Positions 52,405 to 60,039 of a stretch of DNA of 64,000 bases are shown piece after piece. Each line of letters starts with the position of its first letter. Positions within the stretch are counted from its first letter, which is position 1. The DNA is from Bradyrhizobium ottawaense. Lineage in GTDB: Bacteria; Pseudomonadota; Alphaproteobacteria; Rhizobiales; Xanthobacteraceae. Made by a program: the position numbers and the translations under genes. The stretch lies in NCBI RefSeq assembly GCF_900099825.1, contig NZ_LT629693.1, positions 6,645,001 to 6,709,000 of the forward strand. Direction: 5' to 3'. Below the pieces are notes generated by a model that searched no databases, was not told the DNA's origin, and worked only from the letters and a program-made list of their open reading frames with translations.

Positions 52405-52431
52405 TAAATAGGTATTTGAAATACCTATTTA
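52405..52431. promoter_or_regulatory. NsrR-type operator
   Basis: A perfect inverted repeat TAAATAGGTATTT-G-AAATACCTATTTA (13-1-13). The central 23 bp match the NsrR arrangement of two 11-bp arms around one base. It lies 43 bp 5' of the haemoglobin start and 45 bp 5' of the nsrR start, suited to control both. Confidence 0.85.
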
Positions 52432-52447
52432 AGCGAGACATGAGCAA

Positions 52448-52915
52448 ATGATCGTGACGGGAGCCGAGCGGCGCGAACAGATCACGGCCGAGATCAGCGA
52501 ACGGACAGGGATTACCGAGGCCATGATCGAGCGTCTGGTGCACGCGTTCTACGATAAGGTGCGCTCGGACGCGGTGCTGGCTCCGGTCTTCGACACCCGT
52601 ATTGCGGACTGGGAACCGCATCTCGCCCAGATGTGCGCGTTCTGGTCGTCGGTCGCGCTGATGACCGGCCGCTATCACGGTACGCCGATGGTCAAGCACC
52701 TGCCGCTGCCGGTCGATGCCGCGCATTTCGACCGCTGGCTCGATCTGTTCGAGGCGACCGCGCGCGAAATCTGCCCGCCCGAGGCGGCAGCACATTTCGT
52801 CGAGCGGGCGCGGCGGATTGCGGCAAGCCTCGAACTCGGCATCGCCAACGGGCAGGGCGTCCTGCTCGGTATCGGAGAACGATTTCGGCGCAACCAAGCA
52901 GGAGCCGGCCAATGA
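52448..52915 (+). CDS. Group III truncated haemoglobin
   Basis: A 155-residue globin. The group III pattern is visible: ERREQITAEISERTGITEAM, ERLVHAFYDKVRSDAVLAPV, CAFWSSVALMTGRYHGTPMV and the proximal histidine region LPLPVDAAHFDRWLDLFEAT. Such proteins can detoxify nitric oxide or related species. It is under the NsrR-type palindrome and its stop overlaps the next small gene (ATGA), so they form one operon. Confidence 0.92.
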   Translation: MIVTGAERREQITAEISERTGITEAMIERLVHAFYDKVRSDAVLAPVFDTRIADWEPHLAQMCAFWSSVALMTGRYHGTPMVKHLPLPVDAAHFDRWLDLFEATAREICPPEAAAHFVERARRIAASLELGIANGQGVLLGIGERFRRNQAGAGQ

Positions 52916-53046
52916 GCTTTCGGGCACATCTCGTGACCGCCAGGAAGGCGGCCAATCCCTATTCCGGCAGCAGCCTGGTGCCGATGCTGATTATCGGGCT
53001 GGTGCTGACCCTCGCGGGAATGATCGCTGCCCTGGTATTGAGCTGA
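52912..53046 (+). CDS. Tiny membrane protein coupled to the haemoglobin gene (44 aa)
   Basis: A 44-residue protein: a basic N-terminal half (SFRAHLVTARKAANPYSGSS) and one membrane helix (LVPMLIIGLVLTLAGMIAAL). It overlaps the haemoglobin stop by 4 bp (ATGA), so it must be co-translated. I recall short membrane proteins next to NO-response globins in rhizobia; the function is unknown. It could tether or assist the haemoglobin at the membrane (inference). Too short for many gene finders. Confidence 0.7.
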   Translation: MSFRAHLVTARKAANPYSGSSLVPMLIIGLVLTLAGMIAALVLS

Positions 53047-53059
53047 GACGCTTTCGCTC

Positions 53060-53173
53060 GTCATTGCGAGCGAAGCGAAGCAATCCATCTGACCTCGTAA
53101 AGGAAGAGTGCTTCGTCGCGGAGCCTGTCATCGGGCGCGCATTCGCGCGACCCGTTGGCTCCTCGCAATGACG
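53060..53173 (-). repeat. Interspersed palindromic repeat, copy 2 (reverse orientation)
   Basis: Reverse complement of the element at 34191-34310: gtcattgcgaggagccaacg at one end and gctcgcaatgacg at the other, with the cgcggagcc and gattgcttcgct blocks in the middle. Differences are mostly substitutions. It lies between the haemoglobin unit and the next minus-strand gene. Confidence 0.9.
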
Positions 53174-53174
53174 G

Positions 53175-53573
53175 CTACGCGGCCACCGCGCCGCCGCTCC
53201 TGCGCAGCCCGATATATTGCAGCTCGGCGAACACGCCGGTAGCAATCGCCTGCGCCACGACGACGATTTCACCGAGTAGATTCGGCGATACCGCGCCTGA
53301 GAACAGCAGCGCGATGCTGGCGAGCGTCCACGCCGCGTTGCCCGCGACCACGATCAACACCAGCACCTTCGGCACCGATGATCGGGTGCCGAGCCAGCCG
53401 ACCAGGGCGGTATAGGCAATCAGGAACAGGCCGGTCTCGCGCAGCAAGGCTTCCGGCAAATTGAGGAACGGCGCGAGCAGGCCGGCGCCCAGCGTGAGGC
53501 CTGCGGCCGATATCCCGCTGAAGACGGCATCGGCCAGCAAGGCACGGCTGAGGAACGTGGAGGGGTAGATCAT
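53175..53573 (-). CDS. Four-helix membrane protein, unknown
   Basis: A 132-residue integral membrane protein with helices at about 8-30, 48-65, 70-92 and 100-122 (VLVLIVVAGNAAWTLASIAL). I do not recognise a named family. The start at 53573 has GGAG in front. It follows a 75-residue gene on the same strand and both diverge from the XRE regulator, so they may be its targets. Confidence 0.75.
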   Translation of the reverse strand: MIYPSTFLSRALLADAVFSGISAAGLTLGAGLLAPFLNLPEALLRETGLFLIAYTALVGWLGTRSSVPKVLVLIVVAGNAAWTLASIALLFSGAVSPNLLGEIVVVAQAIATGVFAELQYIGLRRSGGAVAA

Positions 53574-53632
53574 GACGGTTGTCTCCTTTGGTTGCTTGGG
53601 TGGTTGGACAGGAAGTTGCGCCAGTGGTTGCG

Positions 53633-53860
53633 TCAGGAACGGAGCCGCGCGCGGAGCCGGCGCAGCAGCCCGAGCGGGCAGAGCGATTGGCCGACCTTGT
53701 TCTCGAAGGTCTGCACCTGCGCGAATACGAACAGGCCGGTGTCGTGGACCACGGGTTCGGGCATGCTGAGAGATCGCGCCAGCGCCCAGGTGCCGAGCTT
53801 GAGCGCCCACGGGATCACGGCGGCGACGGAGCGGATAAGGGAAAGCATCAACATGGTCAT
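53633..53860 (-). CDS. Small hydrophobic/basic protein (75 aa)
   Basis: A 75-residue protein starting MTMLMLSLIRSVAAVIPWAL with a hydrophobic N-terminal half and a basic C terminus (RRLRARLRS). The start at 53860 has GGAGATG seven bases upstream. It is the first gene of the minus-strand unit opposite the XRE regulator. Function unknown; moderate confidence only because codon usage is good and the ribosome-binding site is clear. Confidence 0.6.
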   Translation of the reverse strand: MTMLMLSLIRSVAAVIPWALKLGTWALARSLSMPEPVVHDTGLFVFAQVQTFENKVGQSLCPLGLLRRLRARLRS

Positions 53861-53902
53861 CTCCTGTGATGCCCAGGATGACCCGGCCGGCGACCCAATT
53901 CG

Positions 53903-53941
53903 ATTACCTCCGACGTAATGGAAGCCACGAAATTCGCGTGG
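53903..53941. promoter_or_regulatory. Candidate XRE operators in the divergent region
   Basis: Two adjacent inverted repeats: ATTAC-N7-GTAAT at 53903-53919 and CCACG-N7-CGTGG at 53925-53941. They lie between the 75-residue gene and the XRE regulator and may bind the regulator; unproven. Confidence 0.35.
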
Positions 53942-53954
53942 TAGGTTTTCCACC

Positions 53955-54776
53955 ATGAACGCACATGCTTCCACGGCCCGAGCCGAACGAACCCAACCCG
54001 TCCATATCGGCGATCACCTGCGCGATTGGCGGCAGCGCCGTCATCTGAGCCAGCTCGACCTGGCCGGCGATGCCGAGATATCCGCGCGTCACCTGAGCTT
54101 TGTGGAAACCGGCCGCGCCGCGCCGTCACGCGAAATGGTGCTGAAGCTGGCCGAACGGCTGGAGGTTCCCTTGCGCGAACGCAACGTCCTGCTGGTGGCT
54201 GCGGGTTTTGCGCCGGCGTTTCCGCAGCGCTCGCTCGACGATCCCGCGCTCAAATCGGCGCGGGCCGCGATCGACCTGGTGCTGAAGGCGCATGAGCCCA
54301 ATCCGGCGCTGGCCTATGACCGGCACTGGAATCTCGTCACCGCCAACCGGATGGTGGCGCCGTTGCTCGACGGCGTTGCGCCGCATCTGCTCGGACAACC
54401 CCTGAATATTCTCAGGCTCGCCTTTCATCCGGAGGCGCTGGCGCCGCGTACCGTCAATCTCGCCGAATGGTCCAGCCATCTCCTGGAGCGGCTGCACCGC
54501 CAGTGCGAGGCCACCGCCGATCCGGAACTGCTCAAGCTCTATCAGGAACTGAAGGCCTATCCGATCCCGGCGCGCTCCGGGCCGCTTTCATCCGACAATG
54601 TCGCGATCCCGTTCAAGCTGCGGCGCGGCGGCGATGTGCTCAGCTTCATCTCCACCACCATGATTTTCGGGACGCCGGTCGATATCACGCTGTCGGAACT
54701 GGCCTTGGAGACTTTCTTTCCCGCCGACGATCTGACCGCCCGGCGGATGCGCGAGATGGCAGACAGTCTCAAATAG
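53955..54776 (+). CDS. XRE-family regulator with MmyB-type ligand domain
   Basis: A 273-residue regulator. The N-terminal helix-turn-helix (about 18-75, RDWRQRRHLSQLDLAGDAEI, then SARHLSFVETGRAAPSREMV) is followed by the MmyB-like binding domain (about 105-265, LAYDRHWNLVTANRMVAPLL). Such regulators often sense a fatty-acid-like ligand. It diverges from two small membrane-protein genes across about 95 bp with inverted repeats. The DsbA-family gene follows 63 bp downstream. Confidence 0.9.
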   Translation: MNAHASTARAERTQPVHIGDHLRDWRQRRHLSQLDLAGDAEISARHLSFVETGRAAPSREMVLKLAERLEVPLRERNVLLVAAGFAPAFPQRSLDDPALKSARAAIDLVLKAHEPNPALAYDRHWNLVTANRMVAPLLDGVAPHLLGQPLNILRLAFHPEALAPRTVNLAEWSSHLLERLHRQCEATADPELLKLYQELKAYPIPARSGPLSSDNVAIPFKLRRGGDVLSFISTTMIFGTPVDITLSELALETFFPADDLTARRMREMADSLK

Positions 54777-54838
54777 CGCCTTGTCTGGCGGTGGTTTCGG
54801 CTTATTTTGCGGGCATCATTTTGCCCGAGGAAACGCCG

Positions 54839-55504
54839 ATGAGCACCCTGAAGCCGCTGAAGATCGACATCGTCTCCGACGTGGTCTGCCCATGGTGCTA
54901 CATCGGCAAGCGCCGGATCGAGAACGCGCTGGCGCTGGTGCCTGACGTGCCCGTTGAAGTGCGCTGGCGGCCGTTTTTCCTCAATAACTGGGTGCCGCGC
55001 GAGGGCATCAGCCGCGATGAATATCTCACCGCCAAGTTCGGTTCGGTCGAGGCCTACAAGGGCATTGCCGGCCGCGTCGTGACAGCCGCGGGCGAGGAGG
55101 GGCTGACCTATCGTCCCGAACTGGTGAAGCGCCAACCCAACACCATCGATTGCCATCGCCTGATCCATTGGGCGGAAGCGCAGGGCACATCCGCCGAGAT
55201 GAAGCAGCGCCTGATGGAGCTGTACTTCCGCGATGGCGGCGATCTGACCGACGTCAACGTGCTGGTGCAGGCCGCGGCCGATGTCGGGCTCGATGCCGAC
55301 GAGGTGCGCAAGCGTCTGGCGACCGACGAGGACGTCGCGCTGATCTCCGGACAGGCGCAGGAAGCCGCCGACAAGGGCATCTCCGGCGTGCCGACATTCG
55401 TGTTCGCGCAGAAATACGCGGTGTCCGGCGCGCAACCGGCCGACCAGCTCGCCCGCGCCATCCGTCAGGTGTCCGGCGAAATCAACGCGCAGGCGGCGGA
55501 ATAG
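54839..55504 (+). CDS. DsbA-family thiol oxidoreductase (FrnE-like)
   Basis: A 221-residue cytoplasmic thioredoxin-fold protein. Active site CPWC in DIVSDVVCPWCYIGKRRIEN, cis-Pro loop in GISGVPTFVFAQKYAVSGAQ. No signal peptide, so the FrnE/2-hydroxychromene-2-carboxylate isomerase-like cytoplasmic branch applies. The start at 54839 is directly before MSTLKPLKIDIVSDV, with a GAGGAAA site. It follows the XRE regulator and may be controlled by it. Confidence 0.9.
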   Translation: MSTLKPLKIDIVSDVVCPWCYIGKRRIENALALVPDVPVEVRWRPFFLNNWVPREGISRDEYLTAKFGSVEAYKGIAGRVVTAAGEEGLTYRPELVKRQPNTIDCHRLIHWAEAQGTSAEMKQRLMELYFRDGGDLTDVNVLVQAAADVGLDADEVRKRLATDEDVALISGQAQEAADKGISGVPTFVFAQKYAVSGAQPADQLARAIRQVSGEINAQAAE

Positions 55505-55573
55505 GGCGGATTGCCTGGCCGGGACTTGAATTTTACGTCTGTCCGCGCGAAGTTCGGTGATCGGAGATCGGTG

Positions 55574-55777
55574 ATGAAGATCAAAATCGTTGTGCATGAG
55601 GCTGAAGAGGGAGGCTTTTGGGCCGAAGTCCCCGCTATCCCCGGCTGTGCTACGCAAGGCGACAGCATGGAAGAGCTGATGCAAAATCTGCACGAGGCGA
55701 TTGAAGGGTGTCTTTCCATCGAAGTCGCTCCGCCCGAGCCGGGCGGTACTGAACGGATGCTGGAATTGCCTGCATGA
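55574..55777 (+). CDS. hicB: HicB-type antitoxin
   Basis: A 67-residue protein with the HicB partial RNase H fold: MKIKIVVHEAEEGGFWAEVP, then AIPGCATQGDSMEELMQNLH. It lacks a C-terminal DNA-binding domain, as short HicB forms do. Start at 55574. Its stop overlaps the start of the hicA reading frame (ATGA), giving the order hicB-hicA, which is the reverse of the E. coli order. The toxin gene next to it is frameshifted, so HicB may be an orphan. Confidence 0.85.
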   Translation: MKIKIVVHEAEEGGFWAEVPAIPGCATQGDSMEELMQNLHEAIEGCLSIEVAPPEPGGTERMLELPA

Positions 55778-55979
55778 AATCTGTATCTGGCCGCGAGTTC
55801 GCTCGGATCATTGAGCGACGCGGTTGGACATTGCTGCGCGTCAGTGGCAGTCACCATATTTACGGCAAAAGCGGTAGCGTTGTCAGGCTTTCAATTCCGA
55901 TTCTGGCAGCAAGCCTTTGAAGACCGGGTTGTTGCGACATTTGGCGAAGCTCGCGGATATTTCGGACAGCGATCTCTAA
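55774..55979 (+). pseudogene. hicA: HicA toxin, frameshifted
   Basis: Starts as a normal HicA (MKSVSGREFARIIERRGWTL, with the catalytic GSHHIY at residues 25-30) but stops after 48 codons at 55918. In the other frame the sequence continues as KPLKTGLLRHLAKLADISDS and ends with TAA at 55977-55979, exactly the usual HicA C terminus. One base is missing near 55897-55905. The catalytic His lies before the frameshift, but the truncated C-terminal half is needed for folding, so the toxin is probably inactive. Confidence 0.85.
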
Positions 55980-56131
55980 CGCTCTCCAAATAATCCCTCA
56001 CCCGTTCCGAGCGCGGTCCGGTGCATCGCGTAGCCGACGCTCATACCCGCCCGCGCATCACCCTGCCTTCCCAGCGTTGGCGGCGCCTGCTAGGGCTACG
56101 AAACCAACAACAAGAAATGCAGGGAGGCGTC

Positions 56132-56770
56132 ATGCTCTATGAACTGCGAACCTACACCGTAAAGCCCGGCACGCTTGGCGACATCGTCAAGGCGGCCAGC
56201 ACCGTGTCGCGCCATGTTCGCGGCGACAATTACGGCAAGCTTGAAGGCTACTGGTTCACCGAAATCGGGCCGCTCAATCAGGTCATGCATATGTGGAGTT
56301 ACGCAAGCTATGACGAGCGTACCCGGCTGCGCGGCGAGCTGGCCAAGAACCCGCGCTGGAATAACGAGTATATTCCGCTGATCCGCCCCATCGTGGTGCG
56401 CCAGGATATCCGCCTGCTCAACGCGATCAGGCCACCGGTGGCGCCTGCGACCTCAGGCAACATCTACGAACTGCGCAACTATCGCGCCAGGGCCGTCGGT
56501 CCCGTCAGGCAATGGCTGGAGGCATTCACCGCGGTGCTGCCGGAACGCGAAAAGTATTCCAAGATCGTCGGGCTCTGGCAGACCGAAGCGGGGCAGCCGA
56601 ACGAGGTCTCCCACATCTGGGCCTATCCCGACTTGAACGCCCGCGCCAAGGCCCGCGGTGACGCGATGAAGGATCCGGCCTGGCAGGACTTCCTTACCAA
56701 GGGCCCGGGATTCCTCGAGGAGATGCACTCGACGATCATGCTGCCGGCGCCGCACTCGCCGTTGAAGTGA
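56132..56770 (+). CDS. NIPSNAP family protein with tandem domains
   Basis: A 212-residue protein with two NIPSNAP ferredoxin-like domains: MLYELRTYTVKPGTLGDIVK (1-100) and GNIYELRNYRARAVGPVRQW (about 110-205). The repeated MWSYASYDERTRLR and IWAYPDLNARAKAR are matching segments. GGGAGG precedes the ATG at 56132. NIPSNAP domains occur in small dimeric proteins of unclear function. It is monocistronic and convergent with the next gene. Confidence 0.88.
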   Translation: MLYELRTYTVKPGTLGDIVKAASTVSRHVRGDNYGKLEGYWFTEIGPLNQVMHMWSYASYDERTRLRGELAKNPRWNNEYIPLIRPIVVRQDIRLLNAIRPPVAPATSGNIYELRNYRARAVGPVRQWLEAFTAVLPEREKYSKIVGLWQTEAGQPNEVSHIWAYPDLNARAKARGDAMKDPAWQDFLTKGPGFLEEMHSTIMLPAPHSPLK

Positions 56771-56783
56771 GGCTGTCGGGAGC

Positions 56784-57728
56784 TCAGGTCTCCTTCAGAT
56801 AGTAGTTCGCCCGTTTCCCCAGCGCGATCCGCCGCAACACGCGGCGCATCGCCATGGAGGCGCGCAAGGGGCGGATCGCCGCGGTCACCGCGCGATAGAA
56901 GGCGAGCTTGAGCGCGTCGCGCACCGGCTGCAGGCCGGGCGGCTGCTGCGGCAGGCCGATGCCGCGCAGCATCGAATTGAAGAAATGCAGGTCGTTGAGA
57001 CGGCGCACTTCGCGCGTCTTCCAGGTGATCGCCATCGAAATTGAGAAACTGTCGGCGGTGCGAACCCAATGCGGCCACTGATACGGTACGTAGCAGCCGT
57101 CGCCCGCGAACAGATGGAATTCTTTGCCCTTCGACGCAAAGCTCTCGTCGTATGTCAGATTACGGTGCTTGGTCATCGAGCGTTCGATCTCGTCGTTGGA
57201 GACGATGGAGCGGTCGGTATTGTCGAAAATCGTGAAGAACTTTTCGCCGTGGACATGGACGAAGAAATTGTCCTCGCTGTCGAGATGGAACGGCGTGGTT
57301 GAATTCGGCGACGACACGAACAGGAAACCTTCCAGCTGCTCGAAACCGGCGTCAGCCATGCTGTTGAAGCCGCGTGCGCGGGCGACGGACAACAGCGTGT
57401 CTTCCAGCAGGGCGCGGTATTGCGGCGAGGTCTCCACGCGCTTGAGCACCATCCAGGCGCCGGCGGTCTCGATCCTTCTCACGATCTCGACGGGATCGAG
57501 ATCGACGGAGGGAATGGAATCCGGGTCCTGGCTGATCGCGACCTTGCCGGAATTGTATTCGATCAGGTCACGCGGCAGTTCGGCGGCGAGCTGCGCGATG
57601 CGCGGCAGCATCAATAGCGGATGCCCGGCCAGTTTGTGACGGATCGCGAACGGCTGGTGCGGAAAGTCGCGCCGGAGCGCGTCACGATCGGCCGAAATCA
57701 CGGGCGCGACTGAGCTAACGGTGTTCAT
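56784..57728 (-). CDS. JmjC/cupin-like Fe(II)/2-oxoglutarate oxygenase
   Basis: A 314-residue protein of the cupin-8/JmjC type. The iron motif HxD is in STTPFHLDSEDNFFVHVHGE and the third ligand His in CYVPYQWPHWVRTADSFSIS. No signal peptide. Members hydroxylate proteins or small molecules; the substrate is unknown. It overlaps the upstream GNAT gene by 4 bp, so the two enzymes are translated together and may act in one pathway. Confidence 0.85.
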   Translation of the reverse strand: MNTVSSVAPVISADRDALRRDFPHQPFAIRHKLAGHPLLMLPRIAQLAAELPRDLIEYNSGKVAISQDPDSIPSVDLDPVEIVRRIETAGAWMVLKRVETSPQYRALLEDTLLSVARARGFNSMADAGFEQLEGFLFVSSPNSTTPFHLDSEDNFFVHVHGEKFFTIFDNTDRSIVSNDEIERSMTKHRNLTYDESFASKGKEFHLFAGDGCYVPYQWPHWVRTADSFSISMAITWKTREVRRLNDLHFFNSMLRGIGLPQQPPGLQPVRDALKLAFYRAVTAAIRPLRASMAMRRVLRRIALGKRANYYLKET

Positions 57729-58933
57729 GAGGATTTCTCCCGATGTTTCCGGATGAGCTGGACGAGGTGGCGGGCCAGCTCGCGGAGCGCCTTGCGCAAG
57801 CCGAGTGCGGCATGAATCAGTGCGACGACCGGATCGCGCCGCCGCAATGGGATCAGCACGTCACCGATCGCCAGGCGCCCGCGCCAGATCGGGTTGATCA
57901 TGGGATGGTCGGGGTTTGCGGTGGAATCGACCAGACCAATGGATGGGTCGGCGCAGAGCTGCCGGGTCAGATCCAGCGTCAGTTGCACACCCGGCGAAAG
58001 CTTCGCGAAACGCTCGTCGACGCCGAGTTTGAAGTAGAAAGCGCGATCTTGATGGCGCAGCACGATCGCGGATGCCACCGGCGTGTCACCGGCACGCAGC
58101 GTCACGATCTGGCACTGGCCCGTTTCTGCCAGGCCTTCGGTGGCGCGACGGATAAAGGCCGCATCGCCCGCGTGCTGCCCGAGCGCGGTGCCGCGCTGGC
58201 CCTTCCAGCCGCTGGCTTCCAGTTTCAGGAAGGTCTCGAGCGCCGCCGCGACGTCCTTGCACTCGCGGGCGACGTCGAACCTGATGGCGCCGTGCTCGGC
58301 GAGGCGGTTGCGCTGGCGACGCAACTCCTTCAATTTCTTGCTGCCGAGCGCTTCCTGAAGCAGTTCATCGGCATCGCGGGTGGCGTCGAGGCAGGCGCGG
58401 ACATGCGACTGCAGCACAAGCGGCTGCAGGCCGTCGCGCCGCAGGATGTCTGCGAAGACCTTCATGGCGGCGCCATCGAGCGACATGTCGCGCAGGATCA
58501 GCGCATGGGCGCCGGATCGCCGCGCCTGTTGCAGCAGGCCGGCGGCCGCCTCTGCCCCGAGGTCGCGATCAAGTAGTGGCGTTGACAGCGAGCCATAGGG
58601 ATCGGCGCTGACCAGCGCGGGCAGGGGAATCTTGCAGGCGCGCCACAGTGAGACCACCGGCATCAGCCCGATCAGTTGCGACGTATCGCCCCATGCGCTG
58701 AGCGCCGCGGCGCTGCCGCGACCGCGCGCGGAGGCATTCACCGCCAATTCCCATTCGGGCAAGTAATAACCGTTCGGTTCGACGGCGCGTTCGGAAAGCG
58801 CCCGCCATGCGGGCGCGGCAACATCCACAAGCGGCGTCAGCGCGCCGGCGGCGGTTGCGGCCGGCCCAAATATGCGGTCGCCATCCCCGATCGATGCGCG
58901 GCGAACCCCGGCTGATTCCGCAATCTCGGTCAC
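57725..58933 (-). CDS. GNAT acetyltransferase of the BcsL/CelD type
   Basis: A 402-residue protein with two GNAT-like halves. The BcsL/CelD region (about 170-380) contains LGSKKLKELRRQRNRLAEHG, FLKLEASGWKGQRGTALGQH and DTPVASAIVLRHQDRAFYFK. These enzymes acetylate or aminoacylate polysaccharide or other precursors. It is the first gene of the pair with the cupin oxygenase (4-bp overlap). The upstream region to 59135 has no clear promoter by eye. Confidence 0.85.
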   Translation of the reverse strand: MTEIAESAGVRRASIGDGDRIFGPAATAAGALTPLVDVAAPAWRALSERAVEPNGYYLPEWELAVNASARGRGSAAALSAWGDTSQLIGLMPVVSLWRACKIPLPALVSADPYGSLSTPLLDRDLGAEAAAGLLQQARRSGAHALILRDMSLDGAAMKVFADILRRDGLQPLVLQSHVRACLDATRDADELLQEALGSKKLKELRRQRNRLAEHGAIRFDVARECKDVAAALETFLKLEASGWKGQRGTALGQHAGDAAFIRRATEGLAETGQCQIVTLRAGDTPVASAIVLRHQDRAFYFKLGVDERFAKLSPGVQLTLDLTRQLCADPSIGLVDSTANPDHPMINPIWRGRLAIGDVLIPLRRRDPVVALIHAALGLRKALRELARHLVQLIRKHREKSS

Positions 58934-59135
58934 TTCCCCAAATCCCCGTTCGCGATTGTCGCGCAGGCCGCACCGGGAGTGCCGCTTGCTTGCATCGCGT
59001 TCACGGGCAACATTAGCCGTGAGAAATGGAAAATGCCGTTGAGACGATGCTCGGATTTGAGCGGTAGTGTTAACGGATCATTCAGTATCCGGCCGTGGCC
59101 TGCGGTCCGAACGGGCATTGCCCGATCGCGCGATG

Positions 59136-59543
59136 CTAGATCGGCTCGTAACTCTCCGTCACGCAGGTGTCATCGGCCTCGATCTGCCGGCGATCTGAAA
59201 CCACACCGTCAGCGATCGTGATCCGGTAGGTCTGCGTCCCCAGCGGCTTGCCGATCACCGATGTCAGCTCCGCTCTGACGCATGCCGTCCAGCCCGGGCC
59301 GCGCAGATTGTGTCGCGGCTCGGAGACGCGAACATGCTCCGGATGCGACGCCGACGTAAAAACCGAGTCCAGCTTTTCACTCAGCATCCGCCTGACGTCG
59401 GGTGGCGCCTCAAGCGGGGCAGGTTCGGGGGCCTTGGCGCGCATGAATTCCGGCACTGGCGAGCGAATATCGGCCATGCCGCACCCCGCAAGCCACAATG
59501 CCCCACCCGCCATCAGCGCTATGTGAACGATATCCCGCCGCAT
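59136..59543 (-). CDS. Putative lipoprotein (135 aa)
   Basis: The N terminus is a lipoprotein signal peptide with the lipobox LAGC at residues 18-21. The rest is hydrophilic, with a conserved-looking PGWTACVRAELTSVIGKP segment and a second Cys near the end. It probably sits in the envelope. No family is recognised. It is monocistronic. Confidence 0.78.
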   Translation of the reverse strand: MRRDIVHIALMAGGALWLAGCGMADIRSPVPEFMRAKAPEPAPLEAPPDVRRMLSEKLDSVFTSASHPEHVRVSEPRHNLRGPGWTACVRAELTSVIGKPLGTQTYRITIADGVVSDRRQIEADDTCVTESYEPI

Positions 59544-59671
59544 CCGGGGCTTTTTACCCCGGACAGGGGGTGATGGAACAGGCTATGTTGGATCACAAAG
59601 TCCTCCCGGGATTGCCATGATCCCGCGGCAGGGTAGATGGTCGAGCGAGCGGGATGCCGGAGAGTAGCGCC

Positions 59672-59896
59672 ATGAGGACCTTCACCATTGCGGCTGTCAT
59701 GCTGGCGATGCTGACGACGGCTGTACACGCCCAGACGAGGCGGCCGGCAGGCGATGACAAGAAGAAGACGGAGCAAAAGCCGCAGGTAGACGAGAAGGCC
59801 TACAAGGCCGCGCTGGAAAGAATTCCCGAGCCCAAGGAGAAATACGATCCCTGGGGCGTCGCGCGCCCGGCTGAACCCGCCAAGAAGCCGAAATAA
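59672..59896 (+). CDS. Small secreted protein (74 aa)
   Basis: A signal peptide (about 1-20, cleavage after VHA) followed by a Lys/Asp/Pro-rich mature chain ending in RIPEPKEKYDPWGVARPAEP. I recall the ending KYDPWG from short exported Bradyrhizobium proteins. The start at 59672 has GGAGAG upstream; an earlier ATG at 59654 would precede the signal. Function unknown. Confidence 0.65.
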   Translation: MRTFTIAAVMLAMLTTAVHAQTRRPAGDDKKKTEQKPQVDEKAYKAALERIPEPKEKYDPWGVARPAEPAKKPK

Positions 59897-60039
59897 CGTC
59901 CCGAAATTGCAGCACCTTGCCGCTGCGCAATATAGCCGTCGAATTGAGGGCGACTGCCGCCTCACATGGCGCGGCTTGCTTGAACCTTTCGCTTTCAGCG
60001 CTTGACCTATCTCAAGCCTGCATGGCCGGGAGTGGTCTC

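Noticed and set aside
55811..55993. 60-codon plus-strand frame overlapping hicA
   Set aside because: It is a wrong-frame reading of the decayed hicA sequence.
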